Positions 1 to 11,594 of a stretch of DNA of 64,000 nucleotides are shown piece after piece. Position 1 is the first letter of the stretch; the number at the start of each line of letters is the position of its first letter. The notes under the pieces were generated by a model that was not told where the DNA came from, made no database searches, and was given only the letters and a program-made list of their open reading frames with translations. Source of the stretch: Rhizophagus clarus (lineage: Eukaryota; Glomeromycota; Glomeromycetes; Glomerales; Glomeraceae); NCBI GenBank assembly GCA_015698045.1, contig BLAL01000193.1, positions 525,001 to 589,000 of the forward strand, written 5' to 3'. The translations under genes and the position numbers were made by a program.

Positions 1-1415
1 GACCAACTATCAACAAAATAGTTGACGAATTAAAAGCAATTATAATAAAAGAAAACATAATTATAAAAGATTTTCACATATATGATAATAACAAAGATAT
101 CCAATCATCAAATAACAATCAACCTAATTTAGATGCTAAAATTTCTGAAAATAGTTATTCATTTCATGAAAGTTCATTTCAAGATATTGATTTTACTATG
201 ACGGAATCAAAAGAAATAGAATCTTTAGTTTCATCAAATAATCAATCTAAGAATGGCTTTGATGTAATGGTTAATGATATAATTAATTTTCTTGAAAATA
301 GTGATAACAACATAGTAAAACAGGAAATCTTAAATTATCTTAATAATAACGATATACCCTTTCAAGATATTCATGATTTATTATTAGATAATCAAAATAA
401 CTCGGATTATATTTTTTTGCTTGGAAAATTTAATCATTTAGGAATTGGAGCAGATATTAATAAAAAACAAGCATTTGAGTTATATCAAAAAGCAGCCGAT
501 TTAGAAAATGCGAAGGGAATAAATAGTTTAGGTCTTTGTTATGGAAACGGAATTGGAACAGATATTAATAAAGAAAAAGGCATTTGAATTGCATCAAAAA
601 GCAGCTGATTTAGGGAATGCAAATGGAATAACATGGTTAGGAATTTGTTAGAAAATGGAATTGGAACAGATATTGATAAGAAAAAGGCATTTGAATTATA
701 TCAAAAAGCAGCTGATTTAGGAAATGCATCAGGAATAAATAATTTAGGAGTTTGTTATGAAGTTGGAATTGGAACAGATGTTGATAAGAAAAAGGCATTT
801 GAATTATATCAAAAAGCAGTTGATTTAGAAAATGTAAATGGAATAATATCTTTAGGAATTTGTTATGAAAATGGAATTGGAACAGATATTGATAAGAAAA
901 AGACATTTGAATTATATCAAAAAGCAGCTGATTTAGGAAATGCATTAGGAATAAATAATTTAGGAATTTGTTATGAAAATGGAATTGGAACAGATGTTGA
1001 TAAGAAAAAGGCATTTGAATTATATCAAAAAGCAGTTGATTTAGAAAATGTAAATGGAATAAATAATTTAGGAATTTGTTATGAAAATGGAATTGGAACA
1101 GATATTGATAAGAAAAAGACATTTGAATTATATCAAAAAGCAGCTGATTTAGGAAATGCATTAGGAATAAATAATTTAGGAATTTGTTATGAAAATGGAA
1201 TTGGAACAGATATTGATAAGAAAAAGGCATTTGAATTATATAAAAAAGCAGCTGATTTAGGAAATAATGTAGCTCAATATAATCTTGCTTTAATGTATGA
1301 ATATGAAAAAGAAATTGTTAAGGATATAGATAAAGCAATTTATTGGTATAAAAAATCTGCTGAACAAGGAAATCAGCATGCTCAAAATAGGGTAAAATCT
1401 TTAATGCACAATTAA
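1..1415 (+). CDS. 3' part of a protein kinase-Sel1 repeat fusion gene, frame disturbed
   Basis: The frame is open from the left edge and begins with PTINKIVDELKAI, which resembles the last helix of a protein kinase domain (the RPT motif); the rest of the kinase lies outside the window. A linker of about 120 residues leads into 36-residue Sel1 (TPR-like) repeats with the pattern LGxCYxNGIGTDxDKKKAFELYQKAADLGN. About ten repeats are present, the last one divergent, and the gene ends MHN-stop at 1415. Kinase-Sel1 fusions are a large signalling family in arbuscular mycorrhizal fungi, where Sel1 arrays serve as protein-binding scaffolds. The frame is broken twice: an extra A in the A-run at about 574-578 leads to TGA at 585-587, and a lost T near 648-650 restores the original frame downstream while leaving TAG at 649-651 in the shifted frame. 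This could be real decay or assembly error. The family is confident; an intact product is doubtful. Confidence 0.85.
781..1220. repeat. 216-bp higher-order duplication inside the Sel1 array
   Basis: Sel1 units of 108 bp alternate between two subtypes, one ending KAVDLENVN and one ending KAADLGNAL. The AV/AA pair starting at 781 recurs almost unchanged at 997, an offset of exactly 216 bp (72 residues). This indicates recent unequal exchange of a two-unit block. Confidence 0.8.
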
Positions 1416-1679
1416 ACAAATTAAATTTTGATTACATTAATTAGATAAATTATATTGTTTTTTTTATTATTTGTAAATATGCGTTGTTTAAACATGAGTT
1501 AACTCTTGGAAAAGGTAAATTTTTATGCTAATTATTTAATGTTTAGACAAAAAAGATTTTAAATAAATTAAAAACTATTCAGATTTATATTTAACATTTT
1601 AAGCAAATTTGTAAAACAAGTAAAATATATTTACTATTTATATTTTTAAAATTTGTTATATAAATTATATAATAAAGCT
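1416..1679. other. A+T-rich spacer downstream of the Sel1 gene
   Basis: No open frame, repeat or RNA gene is recognisable here. It probably holds the 3' end of the transcript. Confidence 0.4.
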
Positions 1680-4135
1680 CTGAATGGGTCAGTTCAGTTC
1701 AGTTTAGCAAGGAACTGGTTTGAACCGGAACCGGTACTGAACTTATAATCTGAACTGAACTGAATTCAGTTTGGTTCTAAATGATCTATAATCAATATCA
1801 GATTATCTTTTTTTTTAGAAAATTTTTTTACACCTCCTGTGTAGATAAAAATTGATTTTAAAAGCGATTAAATGAAAATGTTTACTTTTAAAATGACTAA
1901 AAAAATTGCTTTTTTAAAAAAAAAACCATTTTTTTTTTGACGATTAGTTATCATTAAATGATTAAATAAAAACCGTTTTTTAACAATTTATTATTGACAG
2001 TTTATTATTATAACGATGAAAAAAAGTGTTTTTTTAACAGTTTATTATTAAAAGATTAAAAAACGTTTTTTTTAACAATTTATTATTAAATAATTAAATA
2101 AAAATGTTTTAAGAATGGTTTAATTATTTATTAAACAATTATGTAAAAAGACGTTTATCATTTTTTTTTAATGGTTTTTTATTTATTAATAAACATCAAT
2201 AAAATTTTTTTTTTAACAGTATATTATTGAACGTTAAATAAAAACTGTTTTTTTAACAATTTATTATTAAAACGAAACTTTTTTTAATGGTACAATGTGT
2301 TTATTGAGTTTATTAAAATGATTTTAAAAAATGTTTTTTTAACAGTTTATTATTTATAAAATGATTAACCAACGTTTACTATTTTAATATTTATCGGATA
2401 ATCGTATTTAATATTTTTCTTTAAACCCTTCGCTAGTCAAAGGTATGTTTTTTTCTTTTTTATCTTCATATACAACTTGTTCTTTGCTAGCTTTATTTCA
2501 TTCTTTTTAGGTTTTTCAAGTTCTTTGGCTTTTCTGATTTTGCAATTAAGGTATGTTTTATTTTATTTTTATTTTTTATTTTTATTTTCGCTTATTACAT
2601 TTCATTCTTTACTAATTTCCTCCCTTTCTTCTTTTTTCTTCTTTTTGCCCCTTAGTTTTATCATTTTCTTTTTGTCCCTCTTCGTTTCTTCCATTTTCTT
2701 TTCATCTCCCATTTGTTTCTTCCACTTTCTTTTCATCTCCTCTTTGTTTCTTCCTTTCTTTTTGTTCCCTTTTATTTTTCCCTTCCATTTATTTTCCATC
2801 GTTTCTTTTTTTTCATTTCTCTGTTCTTTTTCCCTTCCATTTTTTTCATTTCCCCATTCTTTTCCCTTCCATTTTTTTCCCCTTCCTTTTTCCATTTTTC
2901 CCCTTCCTTTTCGTGTTTTCCTTTCTTTTGTCTTTTCATTGGTTTCACTTCTTTTTCATCTTCCTATCATTTTTCCTATTCTTTTTGTCACTCTTTTAAT
3001 TTTTCGTTTTTTATTTTCCTTTCATTTTTTTTCTTCCTTTTTGGTCCACCTTCATTCTTTTTGTTCCTTTTTTGTTTCACCTTCATTCTTTATCTTCCTT
3101 TTCATTTCCACTTCACCTTTTTCGTTCCTCTTTGCTTCTCCCTCACCTTTTGTTCCTTTTTGCTCCCCTCATTCTTCATTCATTTTTGCTCACCTCCCCT
3201 TTGTTCTTATTACTCCTTTTTGTTCCCTTTGTTTTTTTGTCTTTTTCATTCCTTCTTATTTTTTTTCAATCACCGCTTTGTTCCTTGCTCTTCTTTTTAT
3301 TGTAACTCTCCTTTTTTTATTATTATTAGGTTTCTGCCTCTTCTTTTATATCATTCCTATTAAAAAATAAAATGGTTGACAACATTTTAATCAATAAAAT
3401 ACGTAAAACTTTAAATTAATAAATTGATTTTAACACTACTATATATCATAACTTTTAGCTAAATAAAATTTATTACTGGTTTGTTTGTGAAAAAATTGAA
3501 GTTAAAAAATAATATGTAGATCAAATTCCGCATAAAAAAATTTTATTGAATCACATGATTGGAATCACTAAACTAACGCCCAAAGTCATGGCTAACTTTT
3601 TTTTTATTGAAATGAATTAAGAAAAAAAGTATTTACATTTCATTATTAAAATGATAAAAAAAGTTACCTAATGTTCCTTTTATTATAACAAATTAAAAGA
3701 AATAATCCTTAAAGTTTTTTTATTAAAAAGAATTAAAAAATAAGTTATTCAAGTTTATTACTGTTTTTTACTAAAAAAATGTTTTTTTAAATATTTTATT
3801 ATTATCAAAATGATTTAAAAGAAAAAAAGTTTATTAAATGTAATTATTTATCAAAGTGTTATTCATTTTTTTATTAAAAAGAACTAAAAAGAAATTTAAG
3901 AATATTTTTTATTAAAACAAGCTAAAAAAAATTTTTAAAAACGTTTTTTTTTTCATCAGTTTCACTGGATACCAGTTCAGATCCCAGTTCAGATTATTAA
4001 AAAAAACTGATCTGAACCAGAACCAAACTGAAAATTTCAGATTAAAATTATTTAGAACTGAACCAGATTTTCAGTCCAGATCTGGTTCAGTTCCCAGTTC
4101 AAACTGGAACCGTTTGGAACTTTACACACAGGACT
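1680..4135. repeat. Composite low-complexity element with GAACTG-rich ends
   Basis: Both ends carry clusters of GAACTG/CAGTTC and GAACCGG motifs in opposing orientation (about 1683-1790 and 3960-4118). Between them lie an array of a T-run followed by AACAGTTTATTATTAAA (about 1860-2390), a pyrimidine-rich block (about 2430-3350), and a second T/A-rich array (about 3590-3950). The left part has CTCCTGTGTAG near 1839 and the right part has ACACACAGGAC near 4123, which are loosely inverted. I found no clean target duplication, so the exact ends are uncertain. It is probably a non-autonomous DNA transposon or a nest of them. Confidence 0.45.
2411..3555 (+). repeat. Pyrimidine-rich repeat, copy A, with intron-like signals
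   Basis: It shares a head with the sequence at 41340: CTTTAAACCCTTCGCTAGTC here against CTTTAAGCCCTTCGCTAGCC there. A GTATGT donor-like site at 2443, a TTTTTAG acceptor-like site ending at 2510, a 40-base exon-like block (2511-2550) and another GTATGT at 2551 follow in order. The rest is about 800 bp of TTTC/CCTT tracts. The long open frames in this stretch reflect base composition (Phe/Ser/Leu runs) and are not genes. Confidence 0.6.
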
Positions 4136-4356
4136 AGTTTCTGGAGGATTTACATAGATGAAATATTAATGAAATTGTGTTTCTTTGACTAGTGATGTAT
4201 CATGTATGTAATAGTGCCTTGAAATAATGTATCCGCTTGCAAGTATGTTTCATTTTAGTTTTCAATTTTTAAAGCAATTTTTTTTCTTTTTTTTTCATAA
4301 TAGATTCGCTTGAACAACAAATCCGCCTACTTTGTGAACCCTGTAGAATGTAGATA

Positions 4357-5269
4357 CAGACCCTGGCAAAAGTAATGGCAGTCAGATATGTTAATATAAC
4401 TCATAAGTTTTATAATAAGTTATGAAATTTTTTTTATTTTCAGGAAGAGGAGACAAAAATGCATATATTTTATTATTTAATTAATATTTGATTTAACCTC
4501 CATCCACATCAATGCAAGCTTTATATTGATTTCACATGTTATTATCACAAATATCTTTGCAATTAATAATTATGCTATTTTCAAGAATATTTCATTCCTT
4601 TCTGAATAAATTAAGAAATGACCTGCAATTTTTTTTCTTTTTTTAGCATTGCCATTTTCTTACTATTACTTCAAAAAAATCCAAACATTTATTAGAACTT
4701 GATATCTGGGCTTTGAAATGGGCAAGAAAACTCATCATTGAAAGATAAACTTTCATACTACTTCAAGCATTATGAAAGTTGTTATTTTGCAGATTTATTC
4801 TAATAAAAAGCTTATCAATAGCCTAAAAAATTATATGGTTATTCAAGAATACACATATTCCAGAAATTTCTTGATGAAAATTAAAAAATGTGAAATGATT
4901 GTCACTTTAATCTTGGTGGTATTTTTTTAAGAAATAGCTTTTGTGCAACATTTTGAATAATAAATATTTTGAATTTTGCCATTTTTTTAAAGATGAGGAA
5001 GCATTGCTCACGGAAATGCGGTTTAATTAGGAATCTCCCAAAAATTTGTTTCAAGAAAAGTTAACGGCTTTAAAATAAATTTAATTGTAATGGAAGCTAT
5101 TTTAAGTAATAAAATAAAAATAATGTCTGTATTTGAAATTACTTTTTTTTTATTGCTTTTTAAATGACCATTCCACTGTTCAATTTGGTAAAACAAATAA
5201 TGATCTAATCAATATAGTAATGGAGTTATGACCAAAGTATTCTCACTGCCATTACTTTCGCCGGGACTG
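4357..5269 (-). mobile_element. Decayed Tc1/mariner-type DNA transposon
   Basis: The terminal inverted repeats begin CAGACCCTGGCAAAAGTAAT on the left and CAGTCCCGGCGAAAGTAAT on the right (reverse complement), and both continue into GGCAGT. A TA dinucleotide flanks each end (4355-4356 and 5270-5271), the usual Tc1/mariner target duplication. On the minus strand, just inside the left end, codons for ACIDVDGG, a stop and IKY match the typical C-terminus of Tc1-like transposases (pattern AxIDANGGxTKY). The 913-bp element is shorter than an autonomous copy and has no usable frame, so it is a dead relic. The family assignment is firm because ends, target site and protein tail agree. Confidence 0.85.
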
Positions 5270-5514
5270 TATAATACTATCTAATTAACTCGAGATAAAT
5301 CTTTAAAAATCTCTTACAACACACATACGTAAACAACAACATCGGGTTTGAAGTCAAACCATTAATAAACTATTGTGTGGAAAATTTCAGTTTCTGACGA
5401 GGAATCAGGAAACCAAAATATTGGAATATATATTGAATACTAATAGAACTTTGGAAAATTTGAATTTAGTGAAATACTGGAAATCTATTTAAAATATTAA
5501 TTCTCGTATTCTGA

Positions 5515-5778
5515 ATTTCTGATTGTGAAGACTTTATAGGTCGTGAATTTGTTCCTGCTCCTTTTCCATCTTCTAACGAAAAACGTGCTATTACAGGTAC
5601 TCTTGATATAATGACAAGATACTAATACTCCAACCATATATCCAGATATACGGTAGATAGATCTAATTATTCAAACGTTTACATTATTTGTATAATTTTA
5701 TTTGCTAAAGAAATTGGAGAAAGTGATGAAATATTAATAATTCAAATGATGCATATAGGATTTGGATTCGCAGCTTAG
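5515..5778 (+). pseudogene. Unidentified coding relic
   Basis: One frame stays open for about 88 codons apart from a single TAA at 5623-5625. It reads ISDCEDFIGREFVPAPF near its start and FAKEIGESDEILIIQMM near its end, with a balanced composition unlike the surrounding A+T-rich filler. There is no start codon and no family I recognise. It could be an exon of a decayed gene, or chance. Confidence 0.3.
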
Positions 5779-8529
5779 CAGCTCCAGTTTTTGTTATGCT
5801 TTCTTAAAAATTCTAAATGTATTTATTTCAATAATATCAAGTTATTTATCAAAATAAATTACTTGTGCATGTAGGAGAAATTATCATTTAATTTGAATCT
5901 TTTAGCAATTTTCATTTTAACATATTGAATGGATCATAACCATGCACGCTCCTTCATCATATGATTATTGATGACAAAATAAGAGATACCCCTCAACATA
6001 TATGTGATTAGATGATATCAGTCACATAGTCAAATAATAACGTCATTGTTGACGGAAGATCTCATTTGACCAATTGAATTTTCTAGTTCTTAAGAATCAT
6101 ATCAAAAGGCAGTTAATGCAATTAGTATTCAAGAACTATTACCGTCATTTTTCAAGAACAATAGGTTTACTTTGTGCTCATAATATTCAAAACCTTTCTT
6201 CATGAAGATACTTTTTAATCTCTCTTGCCGAATTTACAAGAAAATATTAAGAATGGTCAAAATCTCAATAAATACCAACACAGAAAACATTAGACAACAT
6301 GATTAATGCTTCTTTGATGGTTTTGCTAATGTTATTCTAGATTTGAGCTGGCTGAGCGAAGGATGAGACAATGTACTGTACTATTTATTATCATTCGGGA
6401 AACAATTCTCGTGCTTACCAATTAAACACACTAAATAATTCATCTAGTTTGTCTCTATATCAATAACCATATCAGATTGTAAAATATAAAAGTTAATATT
6501 TGCCCTATTAATAGAAATTTCTAGTGCCAAATTTCCCATTAACTAATGGCGCAGTTATTAATTGATCGTGTGACTAGTATCATCCAAAAGATTTTTTCTG
6601 ACTTATGACGTACTATTTAATAGGCCAAATAAAAATAAGAGAAGAAAAATAAACTAATTTATAGGGTATTTGAATTTCTAGATGGCTTATTCTCTATCTT
6701 TTTATATATTATACATTTGTTATCATCTTTATGTGTGTGAAGTCTTTCACGCGATTAGTATGTTATTATCTGACCTTTTTTTCCATTTTATATATTTACA
6801 TTAATTATAATAAAATTCAAATAGATCAGTGGATTAAATTAATTTCTAAGGAAAAGCAAGAAATGTAAAACAAGGGAAAGTTTATGACATAATGGACATA
6901 TAGTGCAAGCTGCATATTTAAATGAAAAGCGGATTGAATACTCCAATGTCTTTAGTTTATTACCAAATTATGACTGTGATAACGATAACTTGAACGATCG
7001 AATAGTTACAAAATATTAAATGCCGTAAATGAACATTATAAACGAATAAGTAAGGTCTAATTACATATTATTATCACAGGTTAGTTTTGCATTCGAGCCC
7101 TTGAAACCCTAAATAAATTCATCGCAAATAATACAGAAATTAATTAAAAAAGCATCTTATACGTTATAAAATAAGAAATATAGAAAATTCGCCACTAAAT
7201 CTCAAATGATAAATTATTGTGTCACAAATATTAAAATCACGCATATTATATACGACATATACTTACACGTGATATGAACTTATATCACTGGGGTGATGAA
7301 TTTGCTGCGGTATTTTTTTTTCTATCATATTCGTTGTGCCTACACATTCATATGACACTTAGCTTCTTATAATTTGTTTTATAGCCGCATGTCCCTTTAC
7401 ACTTTGAAGATTTTCCTTTTTTTTAAAACTCACTGACGAGGATACAATTAGTATAAAAATGGTTTTATCTTCTTAGCCCCAGTTTTTCCTTCTTTTGGTA
7501 TGTCAATTTTTTTTACAGCATTTCGGCTGAAAAAATTTAGACCAATGAATATATTTATCTGAATTTTTGGTAAGCAATGAAACTAATAAGTTTCTATTTT
7601 TGTTCATGGTGAAAGGAAAAATTTTCATTTTTCTAAAAAACAATCGTTGACCAAAGAAAAAAAAGCGGTTAAATGGCGTAAAAATATAATAGAAGGTTCT
7701 GAATGAATTGTCATAATTATATAAACTATTAAGATTGGATGAAATTAAATAGGATTAAAAACAATCAAAGATCAGAGCATTATTGTAAGACTTTTATCAT
7801 AAAGAAATATTAAAAAAGGAAATTTGTGACATCAACAAACAATGCATAATGCAAAGATGTACGTTTTGATTTATATGGTAAATCTGAAAGTCAATGTAAA
7901 TACAAAAAATAGAAAGAAAAAGATAAAAATTATCCAAAATTATTCTACTGAATAATTTATATCAAAATAGAGTAATTATGAAAGAGGTACAGTACATATG
8001 AATTTTTTCATAATAAATTTCAATGAATATCATGTTTTCTTTTCTGAACTAATTCCAAAATTGGATCTTCGTACGCATTTAACGATTTGAATGAATTACC
8101 CAATATAGCTTATCTGTAAAAATATTATGAATAATATTCTGGTCACTTGTTTTTAACGGGTCGATAAATATGAAATATACTATTAAGATTAAAACTGATG
8201 TCAATTAACGCCAATAGAAACGCATAATAATGTAACGCAGCAAAAAAACATGGCCATATGAATTATTTTCTAGTATACATAGTCACACAAGACAATATTA
8301 ATAATCTATTGTAATGAGTTATGAAAAACAAGAAATTCATTATTTTTTTTTAGATCAGGGTAACTATTAAAACAGAAATTTAGAATATTTTTTATTGAAA
8401 TGACTCCGTCCAGTGCTAACACTTTTACTCGTTCATTTTATTTTGTTGTGATTGAAATTCCAAAATGAATTTAGTGTATTTAGTTTAACTAACTACATAC
8501 TGTATTATGTATTCTATACGTCGTTTCAT
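5779..8529. other. Intergenic region without recognisable genes
   Basis: This A+T-rich stretch has no convincing open frame, repeat array or transposon end. Isolated short frames show only composition bias. Confidence 0.4.
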
Positions 8530-8537
8530 TATAAAAA
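8530..8537 (+). promoter_or_regulatory. TATA box of the Asn-rich gene
   Basis: TATAAAAA lies 59 bases upstream of the ATG at 8597, leaving room for a short 5' leader. It supports the reality of the small gene. Confidence 0.5.
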
Positions 8538-8596
8538 GCCTCGAAAATTTTCACTAAAAAATAATTCGTTTAGTTGTTTCTCATCATTAAGTAACT

Positions 8597-8914
8597 ATGA
8601 ATAACAACAATAATAATCCTTTACAAAATAATCAAAATTCCCTTTTTCCCAATTCTACGAATAATAATAACAATTTTTCACCATCTTACACTAACAATAA
8701 TTGTACTACAATTAATGAAGGTGGTCTACCAACACATTCTAATTTTATACCATATGGTGTTAATACTTCACCCAATTCATTCAGCATGCCAAATCTTAAC
8801 CCTTCTCAATCCGGGATCTATAGTTTTGAAATCCCCGGATTTAGAATCATTGTCGTACCTACTTCTCCTCATTGTTCTTCGATTAATAATTTTACCCAAT
8901 TTACTCAAAATTAA
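8597..8914 (+). CDS. Small Asn-rich hypothetical protein (105 aa)
   Basis: A single-exon frame of 105 residues starts MNNNNNNPLQNNQNSLF. It is rich in Asn, Ser, Thr and Pro up to about residue 75, then less biased, with the hydrophobic stretch FEIPGFRIIVVP at roughly residues 77-88. No signal peptide is obvious and I recognise no domain. Support comes from a TATA box at the expected distance, a C+G content above the flanks, and codon use that is not a plain low-complexity read-out in its second half. Such Asn-rich small proteins are common in this fungal group. Function is unknown; it could be a regulatory or prion-like protein, but nothing shows that. Confidence 0.6.
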   Translation: MNNNNNNPLQNNQNSLFPNSTNNNNNFSPSYTNNNCTTINEGGLPTHSNFIPYGVNTSPNSFSMPNLNPSQSGIYSFEIPGFRIIVVPTSPHCSSINNFTQFTQN

Positions 8915-10059
8915 TTCTTTACACTATTCAATGTATTTGTTTTAAAGTATTTTTATTCAAAAAATTTTATTTATAACCTTTAAAAGGAAAAATAATGTTC
9001 TTTCATTTATATATAAATAAACAAATCGAATATTCTCTTTAATGTTTAAAACAGTTATACACATTTTATTTTCTACTTGTAAAGAAATACGTTAGGCAAA
9101 AACTTTTGTCAATTCTCTAAATAACACATTTAGATTTATAAATAGTTTTCTCGCTGTTTTTATCAACATCTTTTCCCTTTCTATACATAGAAACTTATAT
9201 CGACTTAGTTGTGAGTCGTGACTTAGGTATAACTTTTTTTTTTTTATTTGTTCTTTAAAAGAGTATATTAATTGAACAATTAGTTTTTTTTTAAAAAAAT
9301 AAAATTTATTTTATTGAAGAAATTTACGATATTCTTTGAAACTACTAGTCATTAAAATATTGAATAAAAAATTTTTCTTTTTTGTAAATTTATTTTTTAA
9401 TAAAAGAATAAAATACTTTAGTCTGAAATTCATGAAATAATTTCTGTATTACCCCTATATCAGAATGTAATCCATGATAAAAAATTTAAATTTTCAAGGG
9501 TTTAGTACCCCCACTAATGATGATCATAGAAAATTACAAAAATGAAGTTAATTATCATGTATCGAGATATAGGATATTTGATATATACTTTTCTGATTTA
9601 TTTTTTACTTTCAAGAATTTTTTTTCGCGCGTTTCTTAAAAAAAAAAAAAAGAGTTCTTTTTATATATTTTCTACAAGATTTCTTTCTATAAGGGCTATT
9701 TTCTCTTTTGGGCAATTTATTTTATTCAGACTGATCAAAAATCGAGTGTTTATCAAGGAATCTTGAGACTTCATTATTTTTTATTTAAATTATGTATATT
9801 TATATTTATTGAATAAATTAACCATTAAAAATTTTTTTTTTTGTCAATTCCGTATTTACCATTTGAAAATAGTAATAAGTTTATAAATAATTATGTTATG
9901 ACGAGTTTCCTTACATGATTTAATATATACAATCATATTTTTTTTTATTTTAAATCACATGTTAGCTTCGGGTTGTAAAAACGTACCATTATTCTAAATT
10001 TATGTAATTTGGCACAAGTAAATGGATATTTTTATTAAAACAAAATATAATAAAATATA
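8915..10059. other. Intergenic A+T-rich spacer
   Basis: T-runs and scattered short frames only. The 74-codon frame at 9542-9766 is Phe/Ile/Leu-biased with a poly-Lys run and looks like composition noise. Confidence 0.4.
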
Positions 10060-11374
10060 ATGATAATCCACGGAATCTTATAATTCATCTTACCAACGAA
10101 AAGCACAAACTTTTCAGTCTTGTTGCTGTTCATTCCGATACACTCAAGTCTCGGTGGCAAATACATAATAGTCATATCGTATCCAACTTGAGATAATCCA
10201 TGCAAACCAAGTAATTACCCGAATAAATATAGTAGGATCATGATGAATGTTAATTGTGTTTGAACCAATATGTTGCCAAGCCTCCACAATATTTGTGTTC
10301 TTGGAATCCAAAGCTCAATTGAATCATCAATTGACCATAATGTTTGTGGAAATTGTGGTGAATCACGAATTTTACTGCCATTTCGTGTTTGTCTTTTCAT
10401 TCTACAAATGTTATTGTTTTCAAACTTCTTCAGTTCTTCTGCCGGTAAAAATGCAATGACACACAGATACTGAAGCATAAGACTAAAATGTTCTTCATTC
10501 CCATATTGAATTGCTAGCCCGTAATTTTGGAAAAAGCAGCCTTTATTAATGACACTAGGAAACTCATCATGTGATGCATTAATTGCAGCTTTTTTGAAAT
10601 CAGTAATTTATATGTGATGGTGCCAATTGGATATCTTTTTCTTCGGCAATTCAGATGTATCGCAAAATAGCCATCTATAAAGTTCTTCAGTTTTACGGGT
10701 CATTAATGCATACAACTAACGAAAGGACTCTTGAGTTATTCTCAGAACTAACAGGAGCATGGATGGTATGCAGTTGACAAAAAAATTGTTGGTACTGTTT
10801 TAAATGTACCATCCTTGATCAAAAATACTGCTTGAGATAAACATTAAAGATCATTTTCTGTAGTAAATATAAGAATTCGTTCTTGCTTAACAAATATAAT
10901 CTTTAATTTAAAAAAGATCACTAATGTTTTTTGAGTGAATCTGGAATATTAACTTCCGCAACACTTTGTGGTTCTAAAAGTGTTTCTGCTTTCCTAACAT
11001 GAGTAATTCTTCTGCGAAGTGCATTGCGTGATGGGCGAATTTCATCAGAGGCATTGACCATATTATTTTGAATAATCTGTATAGGATTTCCCCTTGTTTC
11101 TCTAGCTCGTTTTTTGACTTTTGCAACAGCCTTTGCAATATTAGCTCTACTTCATGAGACGCGTGGTTATGAACAACAAGCAAGTTTATCATGATGATGC
11201 AAATTATTATGTAGTATAGTTGTCGCCTGGCCTTTGCATCCTTCTGATTTTCTACTTTCACAATACCAATAATATATATCCCCTCTGTTTCGTTCTTTTT
11301 ACCATCAAATATCCACGAATATTTAATTTTTTATTTCCTTTTTGTGATGGCACAAGTTCACAGACTTCACTCAT
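10060..11374 (-). mobile_element. Decayed MULE transposase with FLYWCH-like N-terminus
   Basis: Read on the minus strand from ATG at 11374, the pieces appear in the order expected for a Mutator-like transposase. First comes MSEVCELVPSQKGN, then a FLYWCH-type zinc-finger segment (YYWYCESRKSEGCKG ... HNHAS). Next are a basic region (RNALRRRITHVRKAETLLEP), the first catalytic-Asp block DGTFKTVPTIF, and the segment ALMTRKTEELYRWLF. The second Asp block ITDFKKAAINAS, then AFLPAEEL, and the C-terminal SPQFPQTLWSIDDSIEL with IPRTQ complete it. The blocks lie in different frames with several stops and single-base shifts (for example between HNHASHEVEL and AKAVAKVKKRA near 11140), so the gene is inactive. 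No terminal repeats or 9-bp target duplication could be fixed. The minus-strand open frames at 10215-10478 and 10974-11261 are fragments of this one gene. Confidence 0.85.
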
Positions 11375-11594
11375 TTTTTTTATGAAAAAATAAATTCTAA
11401 CTATTATTATTATACTTAGTAAAAAAAATTAAATAATAAAAAAATTATTAGGCGAAAAATATTTTTGTTTAACTAAAAGGATTGTGCATATTTACTATAA
11501 GATTACTAATTAATTTCTTGTCTTCCAAAAATTGGAAACAATTGCATTGAAAATTGGTTAGCCACAAATTTATATAATCGAATCTCAGACAAGA

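Noticed and set aside
637-1230. 197-codon open frame on the minus strand
   Set aside because: It is the antisense reading of the 108-bp Sel1 repeat; its own periodicity (FHFHNKFLNYLF) is a shadow of the plus-strand gene.
2477-3370. Long Phe/Ser/Leu open frame (297 codons), with overlapping frames on both strands
   Set aside because: Pure product of TTTC/CCTT tracts with no stop-forming words; the homologous tract at 41599-42267 has a different sequence of residues.
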